A DNA stretch of 64,000 nucleotides from Bacteroidota bacterium. GTDB lineage: Bacteria; Bacteroidota; Rhodothermia; Rhodothermales; UBA10348. Both the position numbers and the translations under genes were made by a program. The stretch is from assembly GCA_029262855.1 (NCBI GenBank), contig JAJCYP010000008.1, positions 41,809 through 105,808 of the forward strand, read 5' to 3'. The notes below the pieces were generated by a model, which was not told the DNA's origin, did not search any database, and worked only from the letters and a program-made list of their open reading frames with translations. Numbering within the stretch: the stretch's first letter is position 1; every line of letters begins with the position of its first letter. Below, piece by piece: positions 1 through 9,041 of the stretch.

Positions 1-36
1 TTCCTTTTTCAGTCTACCCGAGTACACCCTCCAGTT

Positions 37-378
37 ATGCCGACCTACACGTACAAACGCGAGGACGGATCTGTCTTTGAGATCGAGCAGCGCATCACGG
101 CCGATGCGCTGGCCACCTGTCCCACAACGGGCCAGACGGTCACGAGAGTCATCACGGGAGGCACCGGCCTGCTTTTCAAAGGAACAGGCTTCTACCTGAC
201 GGACTACGCCCGCAAGAAGTCGACGGGCGGTCCGAGCGGGGAAGCTTCGGAGAGCAAACCGGCTTCGAAAAAAGACGGCAAGGAGGCCCCGTCCAAGAAG
301 TCGGAATCGAAGGAATCGAAGGCTGTGCCCGCTTCGTCCTCGGACAGCAAGGGTTCGTCCGGGAGTAAAGACGAGTAG
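37..378 (+). CDS. FmdB-family small protein with degenerate zinc ribbon
   Basis: 113 residues. The N-terminus (MPTYTYKREDG) and the stretch around residues 38-60 (TGGTGLLFKGTGFYLTDYA) match the FmdB family of small putative regulatory proteins, which normally carry two CxxC zinc knuckles. Here the first knuckle is replaced by KREDGS and the second keeps only Cys28, the only cysteine in the protein, so a canonical zinc ribbon cannot form. Residues from about 62 onward are a low-complexity Ser/Lys/Glu/Gly tail, probably disordered, as often seen in this family. The ATG at 37 follows an AT-rich leader. It converges on the GWxTD gene, leaving 34 bases. The family assignment is fairly secure; the function is not known. 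Confidence 0.8.
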   Translation: MPTYTYKREDGSVFEIEQRITADALATCPTTGQTVTRVITGGTGLLFKGTGFYLTDYARKKSTGGPSGEASESKPASKKDGKEAPSKKSESKESKAVPASSSDSKGSSGSKDE

Positions 379-412
379 TCGCTTCCGGCCGGCAGCGTAC
401 CAGCCCGCATTC

Positions 413-1753
413 CTACCGCCCCCGCCCGCTCCTCCACCGCCGCACAGCCAATCGCCATTCCTGCTCCTGCTCCATGGACCGGCGGAGCACGTAGTGGGGC
501 ATCTCCAGTTCGTCTGGATATCCCTGAACCCGATCAAACACGAAGTACCGACCGGCGTTGCGTTCATCGTACGAGTAGAACCAGCGCAATTCGTCGATGG
601 AATCTTCCTGGTACAGCGGTGGGCCCATGACGATGTAGATCATCCCACGGTCGGTCTTCCAGCCCTCCTTGAAACCGGAAAATGCCCGGTTGGCCTCCTC
701 CACCCGGCCGTAGTACCGGGCGATGGCTCGTGAGGCAGCGACCGGGTCGCCCAGCGTCCGTCCCCAGAACGCGTCGAATGCCTCCTTTCGGGCGGCCGCC
801 CCCGTGGCAGCCTCGACCCGGGCCAACTCATCCTCGGTCGCGATGTAGTCGAGCGCCTCGATCATCACGTCCAGGGACACGATCCTCGGAAACCCCTCGG
901 GCCGCACGATGAAGGATCGTCCGGTGCCTGTTCCGGAAGATCCGCACTCAGATGACCACGTGGCCGTCACCCGGTGTACCCCGAGTGATTGCGGCTCGGG
1001 CAGATCCCAGTCCAGGACTTGCCGCCCGGGTGCTTCGACGCGTCGATCGTGTACAGCCAACGTATCGGCGCCGTCATAGAGCGCCCCCCGGTAAACCCGC
1101 GAACCGAAAGGTGGCGTCAGTGTGAAGGGAAGCGATGGGACCAGGGTGTCGGTCGGGACCGACACGAACGTCCATCGCAGGCATCCAGGAACGGAAGCGC
1201 GAACCATGAGACTGGCCCTGAAAGCCGGTACAGAACGCGCCATGTCAATCCCGACCAGCGGTTTATCACCTGTGCTGAGGTGCACCCGACCCATCGAGGC
1301 TCCGTCGGCCTGAGTCCACGTCACGGCCTGCACCCGGGTCGCACTGCGATCACTCGAAACATCCCGAAGGACGACGCGGACCCGCGCGTCGGAATCCATC
1401 GAAACAGTTCGCGTCCGTACCACGCGCTCAAACGAGGTCAGGGTCTCCGGGGAGACGGCAACCAGCGAGTCGGTGTACTCCGAGACCAGGACATCGCCGA
1501 TCTCGATCGTGTATTGCACGTGCGCCCGGTAGCCCCCCTCCGGCGCCGCCGAGAAGATCAGGGAGGCCGGTATCAGCCCAATCCGGACTTCGGCCTCGTT
1601 CGAATCTCCGGCCGGAACCACCTCGAGGTCAAAGGCAGGGACACCCTCCTCGAACGAGCGAGTCCACCCGTCTCCCTCACCCGTCGAGACCAGCCCCCCG
1701 CTGCAGGCTGCAACCGTCAGGGCCAGGACCAGGGCGATTCCCGTGCGGGTCAC
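413..1753 (-). CDS. GWxTD-domain lipoprotein
   Basis: 446 residues from the GTG at 1753, two bases after the tpiA stop; an AGAAGGGG-like Shine-Dalgarno lies just upstream. This start gives a clean lipoprotein signal (VTRTGIALVLALTVAACSGG, lipobox Cys at about residue 17); an ATG at 1801 would add 16 residues that spoil it. The C-terminal third holds the signature GWKTDRGMIYIVMGPP followed by a Trp/Tyr-rich strand (LRWFYSYDERNAGRYFVF), the GWxTD domain found in Bacteroidota and Acidobacteria. The middle looks like beta-sandwich modules. Exported and membrane-anchored. It forms an operon with tpiA, probably by translational coupling. The biological role of the GWxTD domain is unknown to me. Confidence 0.85.
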   Translation of the reverse strand: MTRTGIALVLALTVAACSGGLVSTGEGDGWTRSFEEGVPAFDLEVVPAGDSNEAEVRIGLIPASLIFSAAPEGGYRAHVQYTIEIGDVLVSEYTDSLVAVSPETLTSFERVVRTRTVSMDSDARVRVVLRDVSSDRSATRVQAVTWTQADGASMGRVHLSTGDKPLVGIDMARSVPAFRASLMVRASVPGCLRWTFVSVPTDTLVPSLPFTLTPPFGSRVYRGALYDGADTLAVHDRRVEAPGRQVLDWDLPEPQSLGVHRVTATWSSECGSSGTGTGRSFIVRPEGFPRIVSLDVMIEALDYIATEDELARVEAATGAAARKEAFDAFWGRTLGDPVAASRAIARYYGRVEEANRAFSGFKEGWKTDRGMIYIVMGPPLYQEDSIDELRWFYSYDERNAGRYFVFDRVQGYPDELEMPHYVLRRSMEQEQEWRLAVRRWRSGRGR

Positions 1754-1754
1754 C

Positions 1755-2507
1755 TCAGACCCCTTCTGCCGCTCGCACAATGGCCGCAAAGTCCTCTGCA
1801 CTCAGGGCGGCGCCGCCAATCAGTCCGCCATCCACGTCATTGCGGGAGAAGAGCTCGGCCGCGTTCCCGGGCTTGACGGACCCGCCGTACAGAATGAAGA
1901 TGTGGCGTCCGATCTCCTCACCAAACTGATCCACCAGCAGTCCACGGATGTGACCATGCATGGCCTCGGCCTGCTCGGGCGATGCGGTGCGTCCCGTTCC
2001 GATCGCCCAGACGGGCTCGTACGCTACCACGAGTCCGGACGGCCAGGCCGACGAAACGTCCTCCAACCCCTTTTTCAGTTGGGCGGAGACCACATCATTC
2101 TGGACGCCGGCATCCCGATCTTCCAGCCTCTCTCCCACACAAACGATGGGGACGAGTTTGGCGGCGATGGCCTTGTGCACCTTGGCATTCACCGATGCAT
2201 CGGTTTCGCCGAAGTACTCGCGCCGCTCCGAGTGTCCCAGAATGACGTAGTGACAGCCAACCGAACGCAACATGGGTGCCGAAATGGCTCCCGTGAACGC
2301 GCCGGAGTCTTCAGCATGCATGTCCTGCGCCCCGACCCGAATCGTCGAGCCGTGAACCGCCGAAAACACGGCATCAAGACTGACGTAGGGCGGGCAGACG
2401 GCGACATCCACGCCTGAGGTTGCTCCCACGGCAGACACCACTGCCGAGGCCAATTGACGGGCGGCCGTCAAGTCGGTGTTCATCTTCCAATTTCCGGCGA
2501 CTAGCAT
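1755..2507 (-). CDS. tpiA: Triosephosphate isomerase
   Basis: 250 residues, the usual length. Interconverts dihydroxyacetone phosphate and glyceraldehyde 3-phosphate in glycolysis and gluconeogenesis, in the cytoplasm. Asn6 and Lys8 (AGNWKMN), the catalytic His92 (VILGHSERRE), the catalytic Glu164 (AYEPVWAIGTG) and the phosphate-gripping YGGSVKPGN and GLIGGAAL loops are all present. The ATG at 2507 starts directly with the first beta strand. The gene lies 46 bases after the thioredoxin-fold lipoprotein and two bases before the GWxTD start. Confidence 0.98.
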   Translation of the reverse strand: MLVAGNWKMNTDLTAARQLASAVVSAVGATSGVDVAVCPPYVSLDAVFSAVHGSTIRVGAQDMHAEDSGAFTGAISAPMLRSVGCHYVILGHSERREYFGETDASVNAKVHKAIAAKLVPIVCVGERLEDRDAGVQNDVVSAQLKKGLEDVSSAWPSGLVVAYEPVWAIGTGRTASPEQAEAMHGHIRGLLVDQFGEEIGRHIFILYGGSVKPGNAAELFSRNDVDGGLIGGAALSAEDFAAIVRAAEGV

Positions 2508-2553
2508 GGCTCGAGATCTGGATTAGGTTTTCTTCAGGCAGGCAGGGAGCAGA

Positions 2554-3918
2554 CTACCGTCCACTCAGCGCCCGGAGTCTGGCGACAAGGTCGGCCTCCA
2601 GTTCATCCAGGGCAGCTCCTACGTATTTCTTGACGATTCGCCCTGACGGATCCACCAGAATCCGGGTGGGAATCAGATTCACATTGTAGGCCACGGCCAC
2701 CGCACTCTCCTGGCCGTCGGGTTCGAAAACGAAACGTCCCTGGAGATTCCTGCCATCGAGAAGCGCCTCGTTGTAGGCCGAATCGGGGTCCACCGAAATG
2801 GAGATCGCCTCGAAAACATTCTCATCGAGCGCGTTGAGAATGGCCTGACGAAGCCCCAACTCCTCCTGGAATAGCGGGTGTGTCGGCGTGTAGAATTCGA
2901 GCATGTAGAACTGATCGGCGAAGGCCTCGCGGTCGATGACATCGCCGTTGACGTCAATGAGCGAGAACGCAGGAGCCGCCATGCCAGGCAACAGGTTCTG
3001 ACTTTCGTAGATGGCGCTGCCTGCCCAGTCCTTCCAGGCTGTGCCCGGATAGCTGGCCTGGAGTTCGCGGGCAGCCTGGATGGCCTCAGCCTGCTGGAGG
3101 CTGTCCATGTGAGCCACGACGACCTCCGCCAGCAGTGCCGCGTCCTTCTCGGGATCCTCCCCGTCGATGTGTGATCGGATGAAGGCCACCGCCGCGCCCT
3201 GCCCGCTCAGGCGGGCGACGGACCGCCGGACCGCCCTGACGATCTCCACCTTGCTCGGATGCGACCGGGACATCTCTGCGGCCCGGGCTACGGCCAGCGA
3301 ATCGTTCCAACCCTCCATCATCACGACAGCCTCGGCATTGGCCACCAGAGACCCGAACGTACCCGGATAGGTCTGCTGCAGACTCCAGAGGATCGAACTG
3401 GTCTGGCCCAGAAGGCGCCCCATGTCCTGCTCGGAGTAGTCGGGGTTCGACTGGACGAGTTCGAGCACCCCCCGGTTGTACTGTGCCTTGGTGTTCTTGT
3501 ACGCGGACCATGCCGCGTTCTCCTTGGAGACGATCCGCACCGTCCGGCCGTCCAGCGGGAACGCCGCCGTCACACGGACCGAATCGCCATCGGCAATCAC
3601 AATTTCCTCAATGGTCAGGGTCTGACCGCCGCGGGAGATCACGAGCGGGTAGATGCCCCTGTCCTGGGCCCGAACGCCCACCGCGAATCGACCGTCGGCA
3701 TCCGTCACGGCCAGGGCAAGGGTGTCGAGGTCGCCCTGCAGGTTGGACGCGATCACCACCTCGAAATCGGAATAGTCAGAGAGCGAGTCCGCGCGGATGG
3801 TCAAGCGCCCCGACACATGCGTGGACACTTGTGCCGTCGATTCAGCACCGCAGCCAACAAGCCACCCGGCCAGAGCAACAAGCACGACGGCAGAAAGTGA
3901 CGGGGAAAGGAATCTCAT
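2554..3918 (-). CDS. Thioredoxin-fold (TlpA/AhpC-like) lipoprotein lacking the CxxC
   Basis: 454 residues. Signal peptide with lipobox (GWLVGCGAES). Residues 35-125 form a carboxypeptidase-regulatory/DUF4369-like beta domain (LAVTDADGRFAVGV), the middle is helical, and about residues 315-454 are a thioredoxin-like AhpC/TSA domain (MAAPAFSLIDVNGDVI at its start, the cis-Pro loop as NLIPTRILVDPSGRIVKKYVG). Where TlpA proteins have WCxxC this one reads LEFYTPTHPLF, so thiol redox activity is unlikely. Domain order matches Bacteroidota TlpA-type proteins of the outer membrane or periplasm. Its ATG overlaps the gatB stop by four bases (ATGA), so it is probably co-translated with gatB. Function unknown. 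Confidence 0.8.
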   Translation of the reverse strand: MRFLSPSLSAVVLVALAGWLVGCGAESTAQVSTHVSGRLTIRADSLSDYSDFEVVIASNLQGDLDTLALAVTDADGRFAVGVRAQDRGIYPLVISRGGQTLTIEEIVIADGDSVRVTAAFPLDGRTVRIVSKENAAWSAYKNTKAQYNRGVLELVQSNPDYSEQDMGRLLGQTSSILWSLQQTYPGTFGSLVANAEAVVMMEGWNDSLAVARAAEMSRSHPSKVEIVRAVRRSVARLSGQGAAVAFIRSHIDGEDPEKDAALLAEVVVAHMDSLQQAEAIQAARELQASYPGTAWKDWAGSAIYESQNLLPGMAAPAFSLIDVNGDVIDREAFADQFYMLEFYTPTHPLFQEELGLRQAILNALDENVFEAISISVDPDSAYNEALLDGRNLQGRFVFEPDGQESAVAVAYNVNLIPTRILVDPSGRIVKKYVGAALDELEADLVARLRALSGR

Positions 3919-5399
3919 TCGGAATCAGTGTTTTCTTGGGGGGCCTCGAGGCGGGCGAGGAAGAGCTCGCGAACGAGCTTCGGATCGGGAGAACCGGGAT
4001 ACCGGCGCATCACCTGTCCGATGAAGAAGCCGATCACCCCGGTCTTGCCCGATCGATATTGCCCGACATGGTTGGGGTGCGCCTTGATCACCTCCTCCAC
4101 GAACGGCTCAAGCGCCGATGCGTCTGAATCCTGGAGCAGGTTCTTCTCGGCAGCCAGAACGTCGGGAGCACGCGGATCATCCAGCATGACCTCAAACAGC
4201 TCCTGAAAGGCCGTCGAAGACAGCTTGTCCTGCACCCGCAGATCAACCAACGCGGCCAGCCGGGACGGTTCCAGGGGGAAGGCGTCAAAATCAACGCCCC
4301 GCTCACTGGCGGCCCGCAGCCCATCGGTCATGATCACATTGGAGGCGACAACGGCGCCCTCATCACCACTCAGGCACCCGACGACCGCCTCGAAGTAGTC
4401 GGCGGTGGCCCGCTCCTCTGTCAGGATGGTTGCGTTGTACTCCGGGAGTCCCCACCTGGCCAGGTACCGCTCAATCCGCGCCTCCGGCAGGGCGGGAATC
4501 TCGCTGCGAGTTTTTGCCAGCATCTCCTCGGTCACCACAATCGGACACAGGTCGGGGTCGGGGAAATACCGATAATCGTGCGCCTCCTCCTTGGAACGCA
4601 TGGACCGGGTCTGACCCGCGTCCACATCCCAAAGCAGGGTCTCCTGCACGACCTCCCCGCCGGCCTCCAGGAGCGCGGTCTGCCGGGCAATCTCGTGCCC
4701 CAGCGCCCGTTCCACATTGCGGAACGAGTTCATGTTCTTCACTTCCGTCTTGGTGCCCAGCTCCTTTTGGCCTCGGGGACGGATGGAAATGTTGGCGTCG
4801 CACCGCAGCGAGCCTTCCTCCATGTTGCCGTCGCAGATGCCCAGATAGCGGACAAGCTGGCGAATCCGCCTCAGATACAGGTAGGCCTGACGCGGAGACC
4901 GGAGGTCGGGTTCGGAGACGATCTCGATCAGGGGCACTCCGCAACGATTGTAGTCCAGCAGCGTGGCGGTCGGGTCCAGATCGTGAACCGACTTGCCGGC
5001 ATCCTCTTCGATGTGGATGCGTGTGACGCCGATCTCGTAGGCCGTGCCCGCATCCGGTCCTTGATCCATGGTGATGACCACCCTTCCATCACTGCAGATC
5101 GGCGTCTCGAACTGTGAGATCTGATAGCCCTTCGGCAGATCGGGGTAGAAGTAGTGTTTCCTGGCGAGGACAGAGCGAGGTGCAATCTTGCACTCCGTAG
5201 CCAGGCCCATCCGGAGGGTATAGGCCACCACTCGGCTGTTCAACACCGGAAGCGTTCCGGGATGCCCGAGGCTGATGGGATCCACATGCTCGTTCGGTCC
5301 GGCCCCGAAGTTCGCCGGATCCGGACTGAAGGCCTTCGATTCCGTGAGCAACTGGCAGTGGACTTCCAGTCCGATTACGACTTCCCAGGGTGAATCCAT
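3915..5399 (-). CDS. gatB: Asp-tRNA(Asn)/Glu-tRNA(Gln) amidotransferase subunit B
   Basis: 494 residues, normal for GatB. The subunit phosphorylates and amidates mischarged Glu-tRNA(Gln) or Asp-tRNA(Asn) using ammonia from GatA. Visible signatures: VVIGLEVHCQL at the N-terminus, LPKGYQISQFETPIC, HIEEDAGKSVHD, DYNRCGVPLIEIVSEPD and the tail GatB/YqeY domain (VIGFFIGQVMRR). I chose ATG at 5399 because a GGAG lies eight bases upstream; an in-frame TTG at 5405 overlaps the preceding stop as TTGA but has poor spacing. gatA and gatC are not in the window. It lies between the E1 fusion and the lipoprotein in a tight minus-strand run. Confidence 0.97.
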   Translation of the reverse strand: MDSPWEVVIGLEVHCQLLTESKAFSPDPANFGAGPNEHVDPISLGHPGTLPVLNSRVVAYTLRMGLATECKIAPRSVLARKHYFYPDLPKGYQISQFETPICSDGRVVITMDQGPDAGTAYEIGVTRIHIEEDAGKSVHDLDPTATLLDYNRCGVPLIEIVSEPDLRSPRQAYLYLRRIRQLVRYLGICDGNMEEGSLRCDANISIRPRGQKELGTKTEVKNMNSFRNVERALGHEIARQTALLEAGGEVVQETLLWDVDAGQTRSMRSKEEAHDYRYFPDPDLCPIVVTEEMLAKTRSEIPALPEARIERYLARWGLPEYNATILTEERATADYFEAVVGCLSGDEGAVVASNVIMTDGLRAASERGVDFDAFPLEPSRLAALVDLRVQDKLSSTAFQELFEVMLDDPRAPDVLAAEKNLLQDSDASALEPFVEEVIKAHPNHVGQYRSGKTGVIGFFIGQVMRRYPGSPDPKLVRELFLARLEAPQENTDSE

Positions 5400-5401
5400 A
5401 C

Positions 5402-7519
5402 TCAATACTCCAGCAGTCGTCTGAGGCTGGCGGGCACACGGGCCGCGGCCGAGTGGATATCCCGCTCGAGCGCCTTTGCGAACGGTATCGGCAGGTCTTC
5501 GGCTGCTTCCCGCATGGGCGGGGCGTCCAGGTGCCTGAATGCGAGTTCGGTGATTTCAGCACAGATCTCACCGCCGAAACCGCCTGTCCGGACGGCTTCG
5601 TGGATGATCAGAAGACGTCCGGTCTTGCGAACCGACCTCAGCACCGCTTCCCGATCCCACGGGACGAGCGTGCGCAGATCAATCACCTCGACGGAGAATC
5701 CCCGCCCCTCTTCTTGGGCGGCCGCCTCAAGGGCCCAATCAACGCCGACTCCCCAGGAGACGATGGTCGCGTCGGCGCCTTCCCGCACAACAGCGGCCTG
5801 GCCCAGCGGGACGCGGGCTGAGCCGTCGGGCACGGGTCCTTTCTTTTGGCGATAGAGCAGCTTGTGCTCAAAAAACAGAACCGGGTTCGGATCGTCGATG
5901 GCGGACAACAGCAGTCCTTTCGCGTCAGCCGGTGTCGACGGTATCACAACCTTGAGACCGGGGACGTGACAGAACCAGGCCTCGATGGACTGGGAATGGA
6001 AGGGCCCGGCTCCAATTTGCCCCCCGAACGGCGCCCGGATCGTGACACCCAGAGGCGAACCCCACCGGTAATGGGTGGTCGCGAGGTTGTTGACAATCTG
6101 ATTGAAGCCGCACGTGATGAAGTCCGCATACTGGATTTCGAGGACTGGCTTGAACCCGGTCAGGGCCAGGCCGATGGCGGCGCCTACGGCACCACTCTCG
6201 ATAATCGGCGTGTTTCGCACGCGATCGCGGCCAAACTTCTCCAGCAGCCCGGCGGTAACCTTGAAAACACCCCCGTACTCCGCGATATCCTGTCCCATCA
6301 GGATGACGGAATCGTCTTCCTGCATGGCGACATCCAAGCCGGCTGAGACGGCGTCGATGAAGCGCAGCTGCGTTTCGCTGCCGGACACCGCAGCGGACGG
6401 CGCCGCAGCGGACCCAGCAGTGGACGCCCCCCCAGCGGACGAGGCGGCAGAGCCATCCTCTCGGCGGGCGGGAGCGAAAAGCGCGGCGCGCTCGGTATCA
6501 CGCTCTCCCGAGACTTCCGGCTGGGTCAGCGCCCATTCGGCCAGGGCATCGATCTGCTGTTTGAGTTCCGCGTCGAGGCGGGCTGCGAATCCCTCGCCCT
6601 TCCGTTCGTCCAGTTTGCGGGCGAATGCAGCGACGGGGTCCTTGCCCTCCCACTCCTCGATGAGCTTCTTGGGGACATACTTGACGCCGGAAGCTTCTTC
6701 GTGGCCGCGGAGGCGGAAAGTCTTCATCTCCAGGAGCGTCGGGCCTTCGCCGGCACGGGCCCTCGCGGCCGCCTCGGAGACGGCCTCCATCACGACCACG
6801 AGATCGTTTCCGTCCACCTTGACGCCCGGCATTCCGTAACCGGCGGCGGCATCGGCAATGTCCACGACCTTCATGGCCTCCGATGCGGGGGTCGAGAGTC
6901 CGTAGCCGTTGTTCTCCACCACAAACAGGACAGGGAGCGCCCAGGCGGCGGCCAGATTCAGGGCCTCGTGAAAGTCACCCTCCCGCGTGGCGCCTTCTCC
7001 AACCAGAGCCAATGCGACCGACCGGTCTTCATTCAGACGACCGCCCAGCCCAAGACCGCAGGCCACGGGCAGCATGGCGGCCAGATGCGATATCATCCCT
7101 ATGATTCGGTGCTGCGGGATGCCGAAGTGAAAGGTTCGATCGCGTCCTCCGGTGAAGCCACCCTCCCGCCCCATCAGTTGGCAGAACAGAGGTTTCAGTG
7201 GAACACCGCGTGTGGTCCAGAGCCCCATATTCCGGTGCATGGGAAGCAACCAGTCCTCCTTCTCGAGGGCGGCCGCACAACCCACCGCGATGGCCTCCTG
7301 GCCGAATCCGCTGAACCACTTGGCCAACCGGCCTTGCCGAATCAGCAGCAGCATCTTGTTCTCGATGGCCCGCGGGAGGGCCAGCGCCCGATACAGGCCC
7401 TCAAGATCGTCTGGCGCGATGGTCGGGGCTGCTGTCATTCGGGCAGTGGTTGTCCGGGCGGTGGTCATTCGGGCAGTGGTCGTCCGGGCAGTAGTCAAGG
7501 TAACCGAGTCGTCGGCCAT
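5402..7519 (-). CDS. 2-oxoacid dehydrogenase E1, alpha and beta subunits fused
   Basis: About 705 residues. Residues about 30-340 are a thiamine-diphosphate E1 alpha subunit (GEGATREGDFHEALN followed by VVENNGYGLS) and residues about 370-705 an E1 beta subunit (IGLALTGFKPVLEIQYADF and transketolase C-terminal IHEAVRTGGFGGEI), joined by an Ala/Ser/Gly-rich linker (about residues 340-370). E1 decarboxylates pyruvate, branched-chain or similar 2-oxoacids and acylates the E2 lipoyl group; substrate cannot be fixed from sequence, and no E2 or E3 gene is nearby. ATG at 7519 (MADDSVTL) was preferred to a TTG at 7528. The N-terminus contains a 4 x 15-bp repeat whose units supply further in-frame ATGs at 7468 and 7438, so the true start could be later. 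Confidence 0.9.
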   Translation of the reverse strand: MADDSVTLTTARTTTARMTTARTTTARMTAAPTIAPDDLEGLYRALALPRAIENKMLLLIRQGRLAKWFSGFGQEAIAVGCAAALEKEDWLLPMHRNMGLWTTRGVPLKPLFCQLMGREGGFTGGRDRTFHFGIPQHRIIGMISHLAAMLPVACGLGLGGRLNEDRSVALALVGEGATREGDFHEALNLAAAWALPVLFVVENNGYGLSTPASEAMKVVDIADAAAGYGMPGVKVDGNDLVVVMEAVSEAAARARAGEGPTLLEMKTFRLRGHEEASGVKYVPKKLIEEWEGKDPVAAFARKLDERKGEGFAARLDAELKQQIDALAEWALTQPEVSGERDTERAALFAPARREDGSAASSAGGASTAGSAAAPSAAVSGSETQLRFIDAVSAGLDVAMQEDDSVILMGQDIAEYGGVFKVTAGLLEKFGRDRVRNTPIIESGAVGAAIGLALTGFKPVLEIQYADFITCGFNQIVNNLATTHYRWGSPLGVTIRAPFGGQIGAGPFHSQSIEAWFCHVPGLKVVIPSTPADAKGLLLSAIDDPNPVLFFEHKLLYRQKKGPVPDGSARVPLGQAAVVREGADATIVSWGVGVDWALEAAAQEEGRGFSVEVIDLRTLVPWDREAVLRSVRKTGRLLIIHEAVRTGGFGGEICAEITELAFRHLDAPPMREAAEDLPIPFAKALERDIHSAAARVPASLRRLLEY
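7433..7492 (-). repeat. 4 x 15-bp tandem repeat at the E1 fusion N-terminus
   Basis: Four consecutive 15-base units encode T-A-R-T-T / T-A-R-M-T twice over, so the underlying period is 30 bases with only a few substitutions. Every second unit carries an in-frame ATG. The encoded Thr/Ala/Arg stretch precedes the first conserved E1 alpha segment and is probably disordered. Confidence 0.85.
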
Positions 7520-7548
7520 TGCTGTCAATTGGTGTTCAAGCCCGAAGG

Positions 7549-8937
7549 CTACTGACCGGAGCCCCGAAGTGCCGTGGTAATCGTGCGAAAAAGGATCTGC
7601 AGATCGCGTCGGAGTCCCAGATTTTCGATGTAGAAGAGGTCGTATTTCACCTTCTGCCGGACATCGTCCATGGAGGCATCATACTTCCACTTGACCTGCG
7701 CCCATCCCGTAATGCCCGGCTTGACGCGGTGCCGGCGATTGTAGAGTGGAATTTCAGCCGCCAGCTTCTCCACGAAGAACGGGCGCTCGGGTCGTGGTCC
7801 CACGAGACTCATGTCCCCCTTGAACACGTTCCAGAATTGGGGAATCTCGTCCAGGCGAGTCTTCCGGAGCCAGCGCCCGACGGGCGTGTAGCGCGGATCA
7901 TTCTCCGTGGCCCATACCGGACCGGTCTCGGCCTCCGCATCCAGACGCATGGTCCTGAACTTGTACATCGTGAACACCTTGCCCAGACGGCCAACCCGCT
8001 CCTGCCGATAGATGGCGGGTCCTCGGGAAGTGAGCCGAATAACAAGGAGCACGGTCAACCATACGGGAAGCCCCATCACAAGGACAAGGCCCGAAACCAC
8101 CAGGTCGAGCAGGCGCTTGGAACTCTCTTCCCAGGCCGGCATGGGCTCCGGCATCACCTCGATCAGGGGCAATCCATACATGTGCTCGGTCCTGGCCATG
8201 CCGCCAATGACCGAATAGAAGTCCGGCACGAGCTTGAGTCGCACCGGCTTGCCATCACAGTACCGAAGAATCTCCAGGAGGGGCTCCTGGTCGCCGGGAC
8301 CCAGCGCAATCAGCACGTCCTGAACGTCCAGATCCTCAATGAGCCGAGGCAGATCCGCGATGCTTGATCCGGTAGCCGATGCCCCGTTACCACCCGGACT
8401 CAGGCGGATGGCGCCGACGATTTCGAGACCGGCCTCGGGATAGGCGGCCACGTCACGGTGCAACTCCTCGAGGCGGTCGTCCCAGCCCACCACCAGGGTT
8501 CGATGGAGCCCACGGCCGTGCAGGATCAACCACTTCTGTATGGATCGGACCACGAATCGACCCGCGAAGACGAGTCCGAATAGGGCCAGCCAGTAAAAGA
8601 GCAGGTTGCTCTTGGCGGCATATGGGTCGAGTTGGTCTATGAACAAGAGAAAGAACATCACCAGAATCCCGATGGTGATGACCTTCGCCAGCGACACGAA
8701 CTCGTCAAACCGGCTGGAGGCGTACCGCTCCCGGTACATTCCGAAGAAAAGGAAGACCACCAGCCAGGCGCCTGTAAGGGCAAGAACCACCACCCAAACA
8801 AGCGACGGCACAGGCAGATTGACCGGATCCGAGAACCAGCCCCAATCGAACCGAGCCTTGTGCCACAGCAGGTTGGCGCCGAACAGCGCAACCGCATCGG
8901 CCAAGAGAAGAGCAAGAAGTTCGACGCGTCTGGTCAT
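7549..8937 (-). CDS. Polyprenyl-phosphate sugar-1-phosphate transferase (exopolysaccharide initiation)
   Basis: 462 residues. Four to five hydrophobic segments in residues 5-120, a central nucleotide-binding-like domain (RTLVVGWDDRLEELHRD), then a further membrane segment and the bacterial sugar transferase domain: KRLLDLVVSG, YRQERVGRLGKVFTMYKFRTM, LDEIPQFWNVFKGDMSLVGPRPERPFF, KPGITGWAQV. This is the WcaJ/WbaP-type architecture, which loads the first sugar phosphate onto undecaprenyl phosphate at the inner membrane for capsule or exopolysaccharide. The divergent neighbour is a Wzi-like capsule protein, which supports that role. The sugar is not predictable. Confidence 0.93.
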   Translation of the reverse strand: MTRRVELLALLLADAVALFGANLLWHKARFDWGWFSDPVNLPVPSLVWVVVLALTGAWLVVFLFFGMYRERYASSRFDEFVSLAKVITIGILVMFFLLFIDQLDPYAAKSNLLFYWLALFGLVFAGRFVVRSIQKWLILHGRGLHRTLVVGWDDRLEELHRDVAAYPEAGLEIVGAIRLSPGGNGASATGSSIADLPRLIEDLDVQDVLIALGPGDQEPLLEILRYCDGKPVRLKLVPDFYSVIGGMARTEHMYGLPLIEVMPEPMPAWEESSKRLLDLVVSGLVLVMGLPVWLTVLLVIRLTSRGPAIYRQERVGRLGKVFTMYKFRTMRLDAEAETGPVWATENDPRYTPVGRWLRKTRLDEIPQFWNVFKGDMSLVGPRPERPFFVEKLAAEIPLYNRRHRVKPGITGWAQVKWKYDASMDDVRQKVKYDLFYIENLGLRRDLQILFRTITTALRGSGQ

Positions 8938-9041
8938 GGGGAGTGGGCCAATCTATCGGTGCCTCCCACCGGAACGCAACCGAGCTGGGCGTCGCTTATG
9001 GGCGGGCGAGAGGCTAATTTGGCACCGCCGCCGTCGACCCC

